A DNA stretch of 64,000 nucleotides, from the NCBI GenBank assembly GCA_036396795.1, contig DASWKF010000128.1, positions 1 to 64,000 of the forward strand, given 5' to 3'. The position numbers and the translations under genes are program-made. The notes under the pieces are model-generated. The model was not told the origin of the DNA and did not search any database. It saw only the letters and a list, made by a program, of their open reading frames with translations. Shown in pieces: positions 9,506 through 17,171 of the stretch. Origin of the DNA: JAHEEM01 sp036396795 (GTDB lineage: Bacteria; Pseudomonadota; Gammaproteobacteria; Steroidobacterales; Rariloculaceae). Within the stretch, counting starts at the first letter, position 1. Each line of letters begins with the position of its first letter.

Positions 9506-10105
9506 ATGAACCACAAAGCCTCACTGAGAATTCTCGCCGTCGCGATCACTGCTGTCGCGCCGGTCGCGCACGCGCAGCAACAGGTCGACCGGCCGCTTCC
9601 CTATGACTACGTTTTTGCAAGCCTCGCGATCACCGAGATCGACTCGGGCGGGCTCGAGGTTGGCGGATCGTTCGCGTTGCAGGAGAATTTCCATCTCTTC
9701 GGCGGCTATCAGGACTGGGAGCTCAACGACAACGTCGACCGGTCGATACTCCAAGTCGGCAGTGGCTATCATTGGGATCTGTCGCCGAATCTGGATCTAA
9801 CAGTCGGCGTGGCGCTCGCCAAGAGTGAGCTCGACACACCCGGGCCGGCCGAGATCGACGATGAAGGACTGATACTGAGCGCTGGGCTGCGCGGCTGGGC
9901 GAGCAGCCAGCTCGAGCTCTCGGGCCAAGTGCTGCTGGACGACTCGCTCGGATCGGATACCGACTCCGTGATCGAGGTCGGCGGGCAATATCACATCAGC
10001 GATCAGCTGTCCCTCGGAGGACGCGTGCGCGTCGACGAGGAGGAAACGACGCTGTTCATCGGCGGGCGGTTTCACTTCGGCCGCGCCGCCGCTGCGCAGC
10101 CCTAG
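9506..10105 (+). CDS. Small outer-membrane beta-barrel protein
   Basis: The 199-residue protein starts with a Sec signal peptide ending at AHA-QQQ (about residue 23). The rest alternates polar and hydrophobic residues in about eight strands separated by short turns, ending in GGRFHFG, typical of OmpA-like or opacity-type barrels. Repeated strand pairs (FHLFGGYQDWEL, QYHISDQLSLGGRVRV) support this. A Shine-Dalgarno GAGGACT precedes the ATG. It faces a minus-strand operon that ends 12 nt after its stop. Function unknown. Confidence 0.8.
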   Translation: MNHKASLRILAVAITAVAPVAHAQQQVDRPLPYDYVFASLAITEIDSGGLEVGGSFALQENFHLFGGYQDWELNDNVDRSILQVGSGYHWDLSPNLDLTVGVALAKSELDTPGPAEIDDEGLILSAGLRGWASSQLELSGQVLLDDSLGSDTDSVIEVGGQYHISDQLSLGGRVRVDEEETTLFIGGRFHFGRAAAAQP

Positions 10106-10117
10106 CCAGGGAACCGC

Positions 10118-10594
10118 TCAGAGATAGGCGATCAGGCGCCCGGTGACCACGGCGACCGTCCAGAGCGCGAGCGAGCCCATTGCTAAGTAGCGGCCGTCGC
10201 TGGCGACTGCCCCACCGGCGGCTTCCCATTTCGGTACGTCCCTCTTCAAGATTTTTTGCAGCAGGGCGAGATTGACGATTCCGAGGATGATCGCGCCGAT
10301 CTTTATCAGAAACGGGCCGCTGGTCACGTAAAAGCTCGCCTGAGTCATGAAGAGCGAGAAGCCGGAGAAGATATTGAGGGCGATTCCGATCCACGCGAGC
10401 GAGATCAGCTGGTTGACGCTGCTCAACGGAATCTGGCGATACAGCCCCAACAAGCGCAGATCGAGGGCCCAAATGATGCCGACGGCGATCGCCAGCCCGA
10501 CTGCGTGAAGCGTCAACACGAGCGGCCAACCCGTCAACCCCGTCAGTATCCACTGCGCATAGGCCGTGGACTCCAGCCATATTAGGAATCCCAT
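10118..10594 (-). CDS. Four-helix integral membrane protein, last gene of membrane operon
   Basis: The 158-residue protein has about four hydrophobic helices: 18-45 (including an LTLHAVGLAIAVG stretch), 62-83, 95-118 and 138-157. A conserved-looking histidine (H30) sits in the first helix. I do not recognise a named family with certainty. Similar proteins occur beside larger eight-helix proteins like its upstream partner, suggesting a small membrane complex. It follows a 35-residue membrane protein by about 60 nt on the same strand and converges with the barrel gene. Confidence 0.75.
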   Translation of the reverse strand: MGFLIWLESTAYAQWILTGLTGWPLVLTLHAVGLAIAVGIIWALDLRLLGLYRQIPLSSVNQLISLAWIGIALNIFSGFSLFMTQASFYVTSGPFLIKIGAIILGIVNLALLQKILKRDVPKWEAAGGAVASDGRYLAMGSLALWTVAVVTGRLIAYL

Positions 10595-10654
10595 TGTTCT
10601 ACCTGCCCAAGTTCACGTTGTTGTTGTGCCGTTCCGCCAATCGACGCCACCGCC

Positions 10655-10762
10655 TCAGCGGTCGCCGTGCTCCGCGCTCTGGTCAGCCAGATAGGCGACG
10701 ATGCCGATGAACACGATGATGCCCAGGATGAAGAGTGCTACTGGCACTATTACGGATCCCAT
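10655..10762 (-). CDS. 35-residue single-pass membrane protein
   Basis: A short frame begins ATG at 10762, three nucleotides after the upstream gene's stop codon, and ends TGA at 10655. It encodes MGSVIVPVALFILGIIVFIG followed by a short charged tail ending AEHGDR. One hydrophobic helix (about 4-26) is followed by a polar C-terminus. Its position tightly between two membrane-protein genes on the same strand argues that it is a real small subunit, although it is below usual annotation length. It resembles the small accessory subunits of membrane respiratory complexes in size and topology only; no family is recognised. Confidence 0.62.
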   Translation of the reverse strand: MGSVIVPVALFILGIIVFIGIVAYLADQSAEHGDR

Positions 10763-10765
10763 CGT

Positions 10766-11722
10766 CTAACCCCCTCCCCCGTAGTACGGCAGCAAGCGGC
10801 CGAAGATAATCACGCCGCCCCAGCAGCCCAGGATGACCAGCGCCATGGCTTTCGTCACGAGCGGTGCGTCATCGCCGGCTTTGAGCTTCCAGGGCCCGTC
10901 GAAGCTCGTGAAATAGATCATCGCGAAGGCGGCGATCATCAGAAGCGTGATCTTCGGCGGAAACCCGTCCATGGCGACGTAGCGGCCGGAATCACCGATG
11001 AAAAAGAACATGCCCGTCGTGACGTTGACGACCAGACCCAGCGCGCCGAGAGGCAGCATGCGGTGCAGAGCCGAGTAGGAAAGCTTGTTGCGCGCCAGGC
11101 CCAAGATCCTCGCCGATACCAGCAGCACCGTGCCGAAGATCAATGCCATGCCGAAGAAATGCGCCGCTTCCATCGCCGGCCAGGCCCAATTGTTGCCCGT
11201 GATGATGCTTTCCGCGAAGGTGACCGGGCCCGGATCGCCGGGGGCCGCGAGCATCTCGCTACCGGAGCGAACCTCCGGGTGGCTGATCCTGCCGCCGATG
11301 CTCCCCGTCCTGATCATCGTGGCGACGGTGAAGATTCCCAGCACCAATATGGTCATGAGGTTCCACTGCGGGACGCGGTCGAACCGCCGCTTCTGCCAGA
11401 GCGCAAACCAGCAAAAGCAACCCGTCACGCCGATGAACGCAAACGCGATCAGTGCCGCGTCCTGATGCGCGAATATGAGCCCCCGCAGAACGTCGACATC
11501 CGTGCGGTCCTGCAGCGCCCATCTCGAGGCCGCGCCGCTGATGTAGGTCGGAATCGACAGCAGCGCCAACGACAGGAAAGCGACGATGCAGCCGTGCTGC
11601 AAGCGCTCGTTGCGCTGATAGAACGACAGCACATACAAAGCCAGCACGACTACGGAACCCAGAGACGGCAGGTGGTTCAACAAGATGTGCAGATGCGGAC
11701 CGGAGCTAGGAATCAGATCCAT
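10766..11722 (-). CDS. Eight-helix membrane protein with intramembrane histidines
   Basis: The protein has 318 residues from ATG 11722, which has a GGGG ribosome site 6 nt upstream; a GTG at 11734 would add four residues. About eight transmembrane helices are predicted by eye. The N-terminus (SSGPHLHILLNHLPSLG) resembles DUF2231-type membrane proteins. Histidines at 10, 12, 17 and 86, and further ones in EAAHFFGMALIFG and SALHRMLPLG, lie in or next to helices as haem or quinone-site residues often do. It heads a three-gene operon. A membrane electron-transfer or haem-binding role is an inference; no named family is certain. Confidence 0.78.
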   Translation of the reverse strand: MDLIPSSGPHLHILLNHLPSLGSVVVLALYVLSFYQRNERLQHGCIVAFLSLALLSIPTYISGAASRWALQDRTDVDVLRGLIFAHQDAALIAFAFIGVTGCFCWFALWQKRRFDRVPQWNLMTILVLGIFTVATMIRTGSIGGRISHPEVRSGSEMLAAPGDPGPVTFAESIITGNNWAWPAMEAAHFFGMALIFGTVLLVSARILGLARNKLSYSALHRMLPLGALGLVVNVTTGMFFFIGDSGRYVAMDGFPPKITLLMIAAFAMIYFTSFDGPWKLKAGDDAPLVTKAMALVILGCWGGVIIFGRLLPYYGGGG

Positions 11723-12000
11723 AAGTGACCCCACATTTATGATTATTCGGTTTCCTGCGGCGGTGCGACTCTACAGCACGGGCCATTCTAGCGCAATCCG
11801 TGTCCGGCGCTCCAAGGTCGCGATCTCCGCACGGCGCGGGCGCTCACTCGCGCGGGGCCGTGAGAACGCGATATTGCGCTTGGAAACAAGGACTTCGCCG
11901 GCGAGGCGCGGCTGCTTGACAGCCGCTGGGGCAGAAGTCAGAGTAACCGTTCATTGAGTTGTACAGCTGACTCGATAACGACATTAACGAGGGGAGCGTC

Positions 12001-13140
12001 ATGCAACGTACGTTGTTCTTATTCGCGTTTGCAATTCTTTCGATTCCCGCGCTGGTCTCGGCGCAGATGGCGACGAGCAGCGCGCAGCCGTTCAAGCTCG
12101 GCACCTTCGAGGTCGACGGCGAGGCACGCATCGGTATCGTGCTCGGCGACGAGCTCGTCATCGAGCTCGATCGAGCCAACGCCGCGCTCGAGCGCAACCC
12201 GGCCTACCCGACGGTTCCGATGCCCACCGACATGCGCGAGCTCATCGGCCGATATGAATACGGAATGAAGCTGCGCTTGTACGAAATCGTCAACGACATC
12301 GTCGCCAACAACCGCATGGCGGCGAACGTTCGGCCGAGCTACGCGCATGCCGTCGGTAGCGTTCGCATCCTGCCGCCGCTGATCCCCGGCAAGATGCTGA
12401 ATGCAGCCGTCAATTTCTACAGCCACGTCAACGAAGGCGGCACGGCCGAGGAGCAACGGACTGCTGCGGAGGAACGACGCCGGACTCGCGGGATTCCCTA
12501 TCTGTTCATCAAGCCCACCGAAGGCGCCGTGATCGGTAACGGCGACTCCGTCGTGATTCCCTACGGCCGCGACCGTATCGATTGGGAAGTCGAGCTCGGG
12601 ATCGTCATCGGCAGAACCGGCAAGTACATATCGGCAACCGATGCACCGGATCACATTTTCGGCTACACGGTCAGCCTCGACATCTCCGACCGCGGCGGCC
12701 GTCCGCCGGATTCCAGGCCGGGCTCCGACTGGCTCGTCGGCAAGGGCCACGACACCTTCGCGCCGCTCGGTCCATGGATCGTGCCCAAGGAGTTCTATGG
12801 CGATCCCATGCAACGACTGGACCAGGTGCTCGAGGTCGACGGCCAGATCATGCAGCGCGCCGGACCCGGTGACATGATTCACTCTATTTACGAGCTCGTC
12901 GAGTACGGCTCGTCGATCATCACGCTCTACCCGGGCGACGTCGTCAACAACGGCACCTCGGGGGGCACCGGTGCGGGCCGGGCTTATCGTGGCGAGCAGC
13001 GCTTCCTCCAGCCGGGCGAGACGATCGAAGCCTCGATCGACGGCATCGGCACGTTGATGCTTCCCGTGGTCGCCGAGGAACCGCCGAAGGAAGGCACGGG
13101 CTCCCGCCTGCCTCCGGTCTCCAGCTACCGCGACGACTAG
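12001..13140 (+). CDS. Exported fumarylacetoacetate-hydrolase family protein
   Basis: The 379-residue protein has a Sec signal peptide (about 1-21, cleavage near VSA-QM) and then a full FAH-type domain. The metal-binding acidic residues are recognisable in DWEVELGIVIG and in GYTVSLDISDR, and the C-terminal GDVVNNGTSGGTGAG segment matches the substrate loop. Members hydrolyse C-C bonds of 2-oxo or diketo acids or hydrate/decarboxylate them, usually in the cytoplasm; a signal peptide is unusual. The Shine-Dalgarno GAGGGGAG is strong. The gene is monocistronic, ending at a perfect terminator. Divergent from the membrane operon, with which it shares a 278-nt intergenic region. Confidence 0.9.
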   Translation: MQRTLFLFAFAILSIPALVSAQMATSSAQPFKLGTFEVDGEARIGIVLGDELVIELDRANAALERNPAYPTVPMPTDMRELIGRYEYGMKLRLYEIVNDIVANNRMAANVRPSYAHAVGSVRILPPLIPGKMLNAAVNFYSHVNEGGTAEEQRTAAEERRRTRGIPYLFIKPTEGAVIGNGDSVVIPYGRDRIDWEVELGIVIGRTGKYISATDAPDHIFGYTVSLDISDRGGRPPDSRPGSDWLVGKGHDTFAPLGPWIVPKEFYGDPMQRLDQVLEVDGQIMQRAGPGDMIHSIYELVEYGSSIITLYPGDVVNNGTSGGTGAGRAYRGEQRFLQPGETIEASIDGIGTLMLPVVAEEPPKEGTGSRLPPVSSYRDD

Positions 13141-13174
13141 CGGCCGGCACCGGGCCTGGATCGAAAAACAGCAA

Positions 13175-13209
13175 CTGCCGCGGATCGTGGATCCGCGGCA
13201 GTTTTTTTT
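13175..13209 (+). terminator. Rho-independent terminator after the FAH gene
   Basis: A perfect 12-bp stem (CTGCCGCGGATC at 13175-13186 with its complement at 13190-13201) encloses a GTG loop and is followed by eight T residues. It lies 35 nt after the FAH stop and between convergent genes. An AAAAA run at the other side may make it partly bidirectional for the aldo/keto reductase gene. Confidence 0.93.
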
Positions 13210-13224
13210 GGCGGGGATTGCGGC

Positions 13225-14175
13225 TCAGGCGGACGGCAGCGCGTCGACGAGCTCCGCCATGCGCCGGCGCGTGGCTTCGTCGGGCAGGACGCCGGCACCA
13301 CCGCCGAGGTTGTCGATCATGTTGGACGGGCGGCTCGTCGCGGGCGTCACGACGGTCACGGCGGGGTGGGCCGCAACGTATTTGATGAAGAACTGCGCCC
13401 AGGTCATGGCGCCGAAGTCGGCCGCCCATTCGGGCAGCTCGCGGCCTGAGACGCGCCGCCATAGACGCGTGCGGCCGAAAGGCGCGTAGTTCAATACCGC
13501 AATGCCGCGGTCTTGCGCGAGCGGCATGACGATATCGGCCGCCTCGCGGTTGTCGACGGCGTAATCGATGCCGATGAAATCGATCGGCTCGCTGCGCATG
13601 ATTTCCGCAATCTCAGAATAGCGATTGCTGTTGGTGGTCGTGATGCCAATATAGCGCACGCGGCCTTCGTCCTTGAGCTCTCTGAGAATGCCGAGCTGGG
13701 TGGCCGGATCCCCGAGATTGTGAACCTGGATCAAATCGACGGGATCTTTTCCCACGCGGTCGAAGGACCTCTGGATCTGTGCTCTGGCCGCAGCAGGGTC
13801 CGCCCTGCCACCGCCGCGCCCGGCAACGTTGACCTTCGTGGCCCAAAAGATGTCGTCCTGAATGCCGAGCTCTCGCACGATTTGGCCCGCCACTTCCTCG
13901 GACGCGCCGTACCCGGGAGCGGTATCGAACACGCGCGCGCCGTTCTCGTGGAGTGCCCTGAGCACATCTCGAACGACCGCAATGTTCTCGTCGTCGGCGA
14001 CGTCGCTGAACGTGGCGGAGCTCCCGAGGCCGACGACGGGAAGCTCCTCTCCCGTCGCGGGAATCCTGCGCGTGATCATCGGACCGATTTCCTGAGCGTG
14101 CAGGAGCCGGGATTTCAACGTCAACGCGGTGCCGACTGCGGCGGTGTATTTGAGCCAATCGCGTCGTGTGAGCAT
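13225..14175 (-). CDS. Tat-exported aldo/keto reductase
   Basis: The start is ATG 14175, preceded by GAGGGAGGGG; the open frame extends further upstream without coding character. The 316-residue protein begins MLTRRDWLKY and a hydrophobic stretch, a twin-arginine signal peptide ending near LHAQE. The aldo/keto reductase barrel carries the catalytic tetrad D84, Y89 (DTAPGYG), K114 (WATKVN) and H152 (IQVHNL). The family reduces carbonyls with NADPH; Tat export implies it folds and probably acquires a cofactor in the cytoplasm. It converges with the FAH gene and is followed upstream by a DUF6152 gene on the same strand 101 nt away. Confidence 0.92.
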   Translation of the reverse strand: MLTRRDWLKYTAAVGTALTLKSRLLHAQEIGPMITRRIPATGEELPVVGLGSSATFSDVADDENIAVVRDVLRALHENGARVFDTAPGYGASEEVAGQIVRELGIQDDIFWATKVNVAGRGGGRADPAAARAQIQRSFDRVGKDPVDLIQVHNLGDPATQLGILRELKDEGRVRYIGITTTNSNRYSEIAEIMRSEPIDFIGIDYAVDNREAADIVMPLAQDRGIAVLNYAPFGRTRLWRRVSGRELPEWAADFGAMTWAQFFIKYVAAHPAVTVVTPATSRPSNMIDNLGGGAGVLPDEATRRRMAELVDALPSA

Positions 14176-14276
14176 CGACCCCTCCCTCGAGGATGCAAGT
14201 GAAAAGGCAAACTGCCCCGTTCCGGGGCATCGGACCAACGGCTTTTTGACCGCGAGCGGCGCGCGATGGTTCCCGC

Positions 14277-15275
14277 TCAGCCGGTTTCTAGAAAACGGCG
14301 CGCGACCTCCGGATCGCATCGATTGGGCAGCGGCTCCAGATCGGGCCGGTAATCCCACGTGCCTTCGCCGTGAACGGTCTCCGTCAGATACTCCGGATCC
14401 TCGAGCCAGAATACATAATCAATGCGCTTGCGGTCTTCGTTCAGCGTCAAGCGCTCGACGAGGCGTTTCTCGGCGCCCGACGGAATCTCGAACGCATTAC
14501 CCGCACCGTTGTCGGCAAAGTTCCGCGTTTCGACGACCAGCGACTCGCCTTCCCAACGACCGATCGAATAGCCCTGATTGCTGCGCTCGCCGCCGTCCGG
14601 GAAAGATCGTCCGTCCATGTAGACGACCCGCTCGGCGTTCATCCACTCGATGCCGATGAGCACACGTTCGGCCTCGATTCGCAGCGTATAAATGTTGGAG
14701 TACAACATCAGCGAGGGCGCGGCCACGGGCACGCAGTCGACGTGCGGGTTCTGGCTGCCGTCGTAGCGCTGTTGCGCGGCGCGTCCCTCGGCGGTCAGGG
14801 GCCAAGCGGCAAGATCGGTGCCGACCTGCGTGAGCCCGTAGCGCCCCAACCATGTGCCCTCGAGGGCCTCGGCCGTCGCAACCGCGTCGGCGGGCGGAAC
14901 CACGCTATCCTCGCTTCTGACGGCAAGCGTGCGGCCGTCGGGCCAGATCACGGACTGCGCCCGTGCAATCGAGAGGACCGCCTGCCGGGGTGGATTGACG
15001 CGCACGCGGAGCCGCTCGCCTACTGCGATCGAGTCCGGCGCCCAGCCACGCCTGACGAGATTCGGCGTCGATGATGCTTCGAGCTCCCAGGACACGACCT
15101 CTCCGTCGTCACCGGTGACGTCGAGGTAGATGTAGACGTGCGGATTCGTAAAGTCGTAGCGCGCGACCTCACCCTCCAGGGTCACGACGCGCGACAGATC
15201 GAAGCGCGCCGGGCTATGGTGTGCCGTGGCGCTGCCGCAGATCGTCCACACAAGAACGCAACATAAGCCACGCAT
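14277..15275 (-). CDS. Exported DUF6152-like protein
   Basis: The 332-residue protein begins with a signal peptide (cleavage near SATA-HH) directly followed by HHSPARFDLSRVVTLEGEVARY and then TNPHVYIYLDV, the pattern of DUF6152 proteins. The family has no assigned biochemical activity; the HHS motif right at the mature N-terminus is its hallmark and could bind metal. A C-terminal extension of about 200 residues (MDGRSFPDGG, SLVVETRNF) resembles the tail found in other family members from environmental proteobacteria. It is likely in one transcription unit with the downstream aldo/keto reductase. Function unknown. Confidence 0.8.
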   Translation of the reverse strand: MRGLCCVLVWTICGSATAHHSPARFDLSRVVTLEGEVARYDFTNPHVYIYLDVTGDDGEVVSWELEASSTPNLVRRGWAPDSIAVGERLRVRVNPPRQAVLSIARAQSVIWPDGRTLAVRSEDSVVPPADAVATAEALEGTWLGRYGLTQVGTDLAAWPLTAEGRAAQQRYDGSQNPHVDCVPVAAPSLMLYSNIYTLRIEAERVLIGIEWMNAERVVYMDGRSFPDGGERSNQGYSIGRWEGESLVVETRNFADNGAGNAFEIPSGAEKRLVERLTLNEDRKRIDYVFWLEDPEYLTETVHGEGTWDYRPDLEPLPNRCDPEVARRFLETG

Positions 15276-15415
15276 GTTTCCCTACGCTCCTCTCGAATCG
15301 GCGACGGCAATTCTAACGCGTTCACCGGCAGACAGGCAGGCACTGAACCCCTTCAGCGCTCGTACCCTCGAGGCGACGCCTTGCCAGCGCGCCGCGCCGC
15401 CCGCAGAATGCCGCT

Positions 15416-16297
15416 ATGTTTAGATCGACGGCCCTCGCGCTGCTCGCGCTGACGTCGGTGCCCGCCTGGGCACAGCTCGAAGGGGTCATCGACGTCCACG
15501 TGCACACCGCCCCGGATAGCCGTGAGCGCTCGCTCGACGCGCTCGAGGCCGCGCGCATGGCGCGCCGCTACGGTATGCGCGCAATCGTTCTCAAGAATCA
15601 CTACACACATACCGCGTCGCTCGCGTACATGGTTTCGCAAGTCGTCCCGGATGTCGCCTTCTACGGCGGCATCGCGCTCAATCGCAGCGTCGGCGGCGTC
15701 AATCCCATTGCCGTCGAGCACATGGCTTTGACGACCGGGCGGCTCGGTCGAGTCGTGTGGCTGCCGACCTTCGACTCCGAGCACAATCACTTGACCGTCG
15801 CCCCCAACCCCGACCATGTGCCGATCGTGCGCGACGGCACCCTGCTGCCCGAAGTCGTACGCGTGCTCGAGCTCATCGCCGAATATGACTTGTCGCTCGC
15901 GACCGGCCATTCGAGCCCCGCGGAGTCGCTCGCGGTCATCCGCATTGCGAGAGATATCGGCGTCGAACGAATCATCGTTACCCATCCCGGCTCGCCGCTG
16001 GTGCGGATGTCCGCCGAAGAGCAGCGACAGGCCGCGCGACTGGGAGCGTTACTCGAGTACCCCATCGGCTTGGCCTTGCCGCCCGCGGAGCTGACCCTCG
16101 AGATGCTCGCGGCGCAGATCCGCGAGGTCGGCCCGGAGTCCGTGGTGCTCAGCACCGACCTCGGCCAGGTCCTGAGACCCGTGCCTGCCGATGGTCTGCT
16201 CGGATTTATCGACGGACTTCTCAAAGCCGGCTTCAGCCAGTCGGAGATCGACGTCATGACACGGCGCAATCCGGCGCGCTTTCTCGGGCTCGAGTAG
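15416..16297 (+). CDS. Exported amidohydrolase-like protein (DUF6282 type)
   Basis: The 293-residue protein has a short signal peptide (cleavage near AWA-QL) and begins its domain with the metal-ligand motif DVHVHTAPD. Further candidate ligands occur at LKNHYTH, ATGHSSP and VTHPGSP, the order expected of a TIM-barrel metal-dependent hydrolase. Sequence style matches DUF6282, an uncharacterised branch of the amidohydrolase group. It is followed after 8 nt by a membrane protein gene, so the two are probably cotranscribed. Substrate unknown. Confidence 0.8.
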   Translation: MFRSTALALLALTSVPAWAQLEGVIDVHVHTAPDSRERSLDALEAARMARRYGMRAIVLKNHYTHTASLAYMVSQVVPDVAFYGGIALNRSVGGVNPIAVEHMALTTGRLGRVVWLPTFDSEHNHLTVAPNPDHVPIVRDGTLLPEVVRVLELIAEYDLSLATGHSSPAESLAVIRIARDIGVERIIVTHPGSPLVRMSAEEQRQAARLGALLEYPIGLALPPAELTLEMLAAQIREVGPESVVLSTDLGQVLRPVPADGLLGFIDGLLKAGFSQSEIDVMTRRNPARFLGLE

Positions 16298-16305
16298 CGC
16301 GACGA

Positions 16306-16986
16306 ATGAAGATCAGCGCCACACCCGCCACCTATCGCAACGTCCTGTTGGCCTGCCTGGTCATCGTCGCCGTGGGCATCATCGCGAGCTCCGAAAATCT
16401 CTATGCGATCGGCCTGGATCTCATGGCCGCCTGCGAGATCATCATTGCCGATTTTCCACGGCTCGGAATGCTGCTGTTTCTGCTTCTGGCGGCGGCATCG
16501 TCGATGCTCGCGTTCTTTTCCAGCGCCATCCTCGTCCCGGTGGCGATCTCTGTCTGGGGCATCGGATGGTGTTTCGTGCTGCTCTTGGGCGGCTGGTTTC
16601 TCGGCGGGGTCGCCGCCTACAGCGTCGGCCGATACCTCGGCCGGGCAATCGTCGTGCGGATCATCGGCGAGCAACGGCTTGGCGTATTGGAGCGCCGTGT
16701 CGGCGAACGCGCAGGATTTCTGCACATCCTGCTGTTTCAATCGATGCTGCCCTCGGAGGTTCCGGGTTACGTGCTCGGCAGCCTGCGTTACCGTTTTTGG
16801 ACTTTCGCCGGGGCGCTGACGCTCGCGGAGCTGCCGTACGCGATCGGCACGGTCTATATCGGTGACAGCTTCCTGGAGCGCCGCGGCTGGCTACTGATCT
16901 CGATCGGCGCCGCGGGCGTGCTGCTGCTCACCGTCGGCTATCACCTCTATCGCCACTCGGCGAGGCACAGAGCGGTCACGCACTAG
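16306..16986 (+). CDS. VTT/DedA-like (SNARE-associated) membrane protein
   Basis: The 226-residue protein has about five hydrophobic segments and the signature of the VTT (TVP38/TMEM64, DedA) domain, including GGWFLGGVAAYSVGRYLGR and later RFLPSEVPGYVLG-like sequence (MLPSEVPGYVLGSLRYRFW). Family members are proposed lipid scramblases or transporters acting in envelope homeostasis. It begins 8 nt after the DUF6282 gene without an obvious ribosome site, suggesting translational coupling. Confidence 0.88.
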   Translation: MKISATPATYRNVLLACLVIVAVGIIASSENLYAIGLDLMAACEIIIADFPRLGMLLFLLLAAASSMLAFFSSAILVPVAISVWGIGWCFVLLLGGWFLGGVAAYSVGRYLGRAIVVRIIGEQRLGVLERRVGERAGFLHILLFQSMLPSEVPGYVLGSLRYRFWTFAGALTLAELPYAIGTVYIGDSFLERRGWLLISIGAAGVLLLTVGYHLYRHSARHRAVTH

Positions 16987-17006
16987 CCGAGCCTCTCCGC
17001 CGTCGG

Positions 17007-17171
17007 TCAGCCTTGCTTCCGCGCAAGCCGTGTGGCGCCCGTTCCGATCGGCCAACTGCGCGTCGATCGCGGCATACCGAGACCGTAGGATTCATCGAGC
17101 CGACGCAGCACTCGCACGACCGAGGCGGAGATTTCGGGGCCGATGCCGTCGCCGGGAAGAACTAATGAGGT
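17007..17171 (-). pseudogene. Remnant of an isocitrate/isopropylmalate-dehydrogenase-like gene
   Basis: Directly after the symporter stop codon, in the same frame, the minus strand reads LVLPGDGIGPE and continues through about 18 more residues of the same helix. This is the hallmark N-terminus of the isocitrate/isopropylmalate/tartrate/D-malate dehydrogenase family. Similarity fades near 17075 and the frame stops at 17007 (TGA), while an AAID-like element appears in the next frame, suggesting a frameshift. The only ATG (17175, overlapping the symporter TGA) is one base out of frame with LVLPGDG. The roughly 350-residue enzyme is therefore reduced to about 50 codons. The intact ancestor was probably the last gene of the symporter operon. 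Confidence 0.7.
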
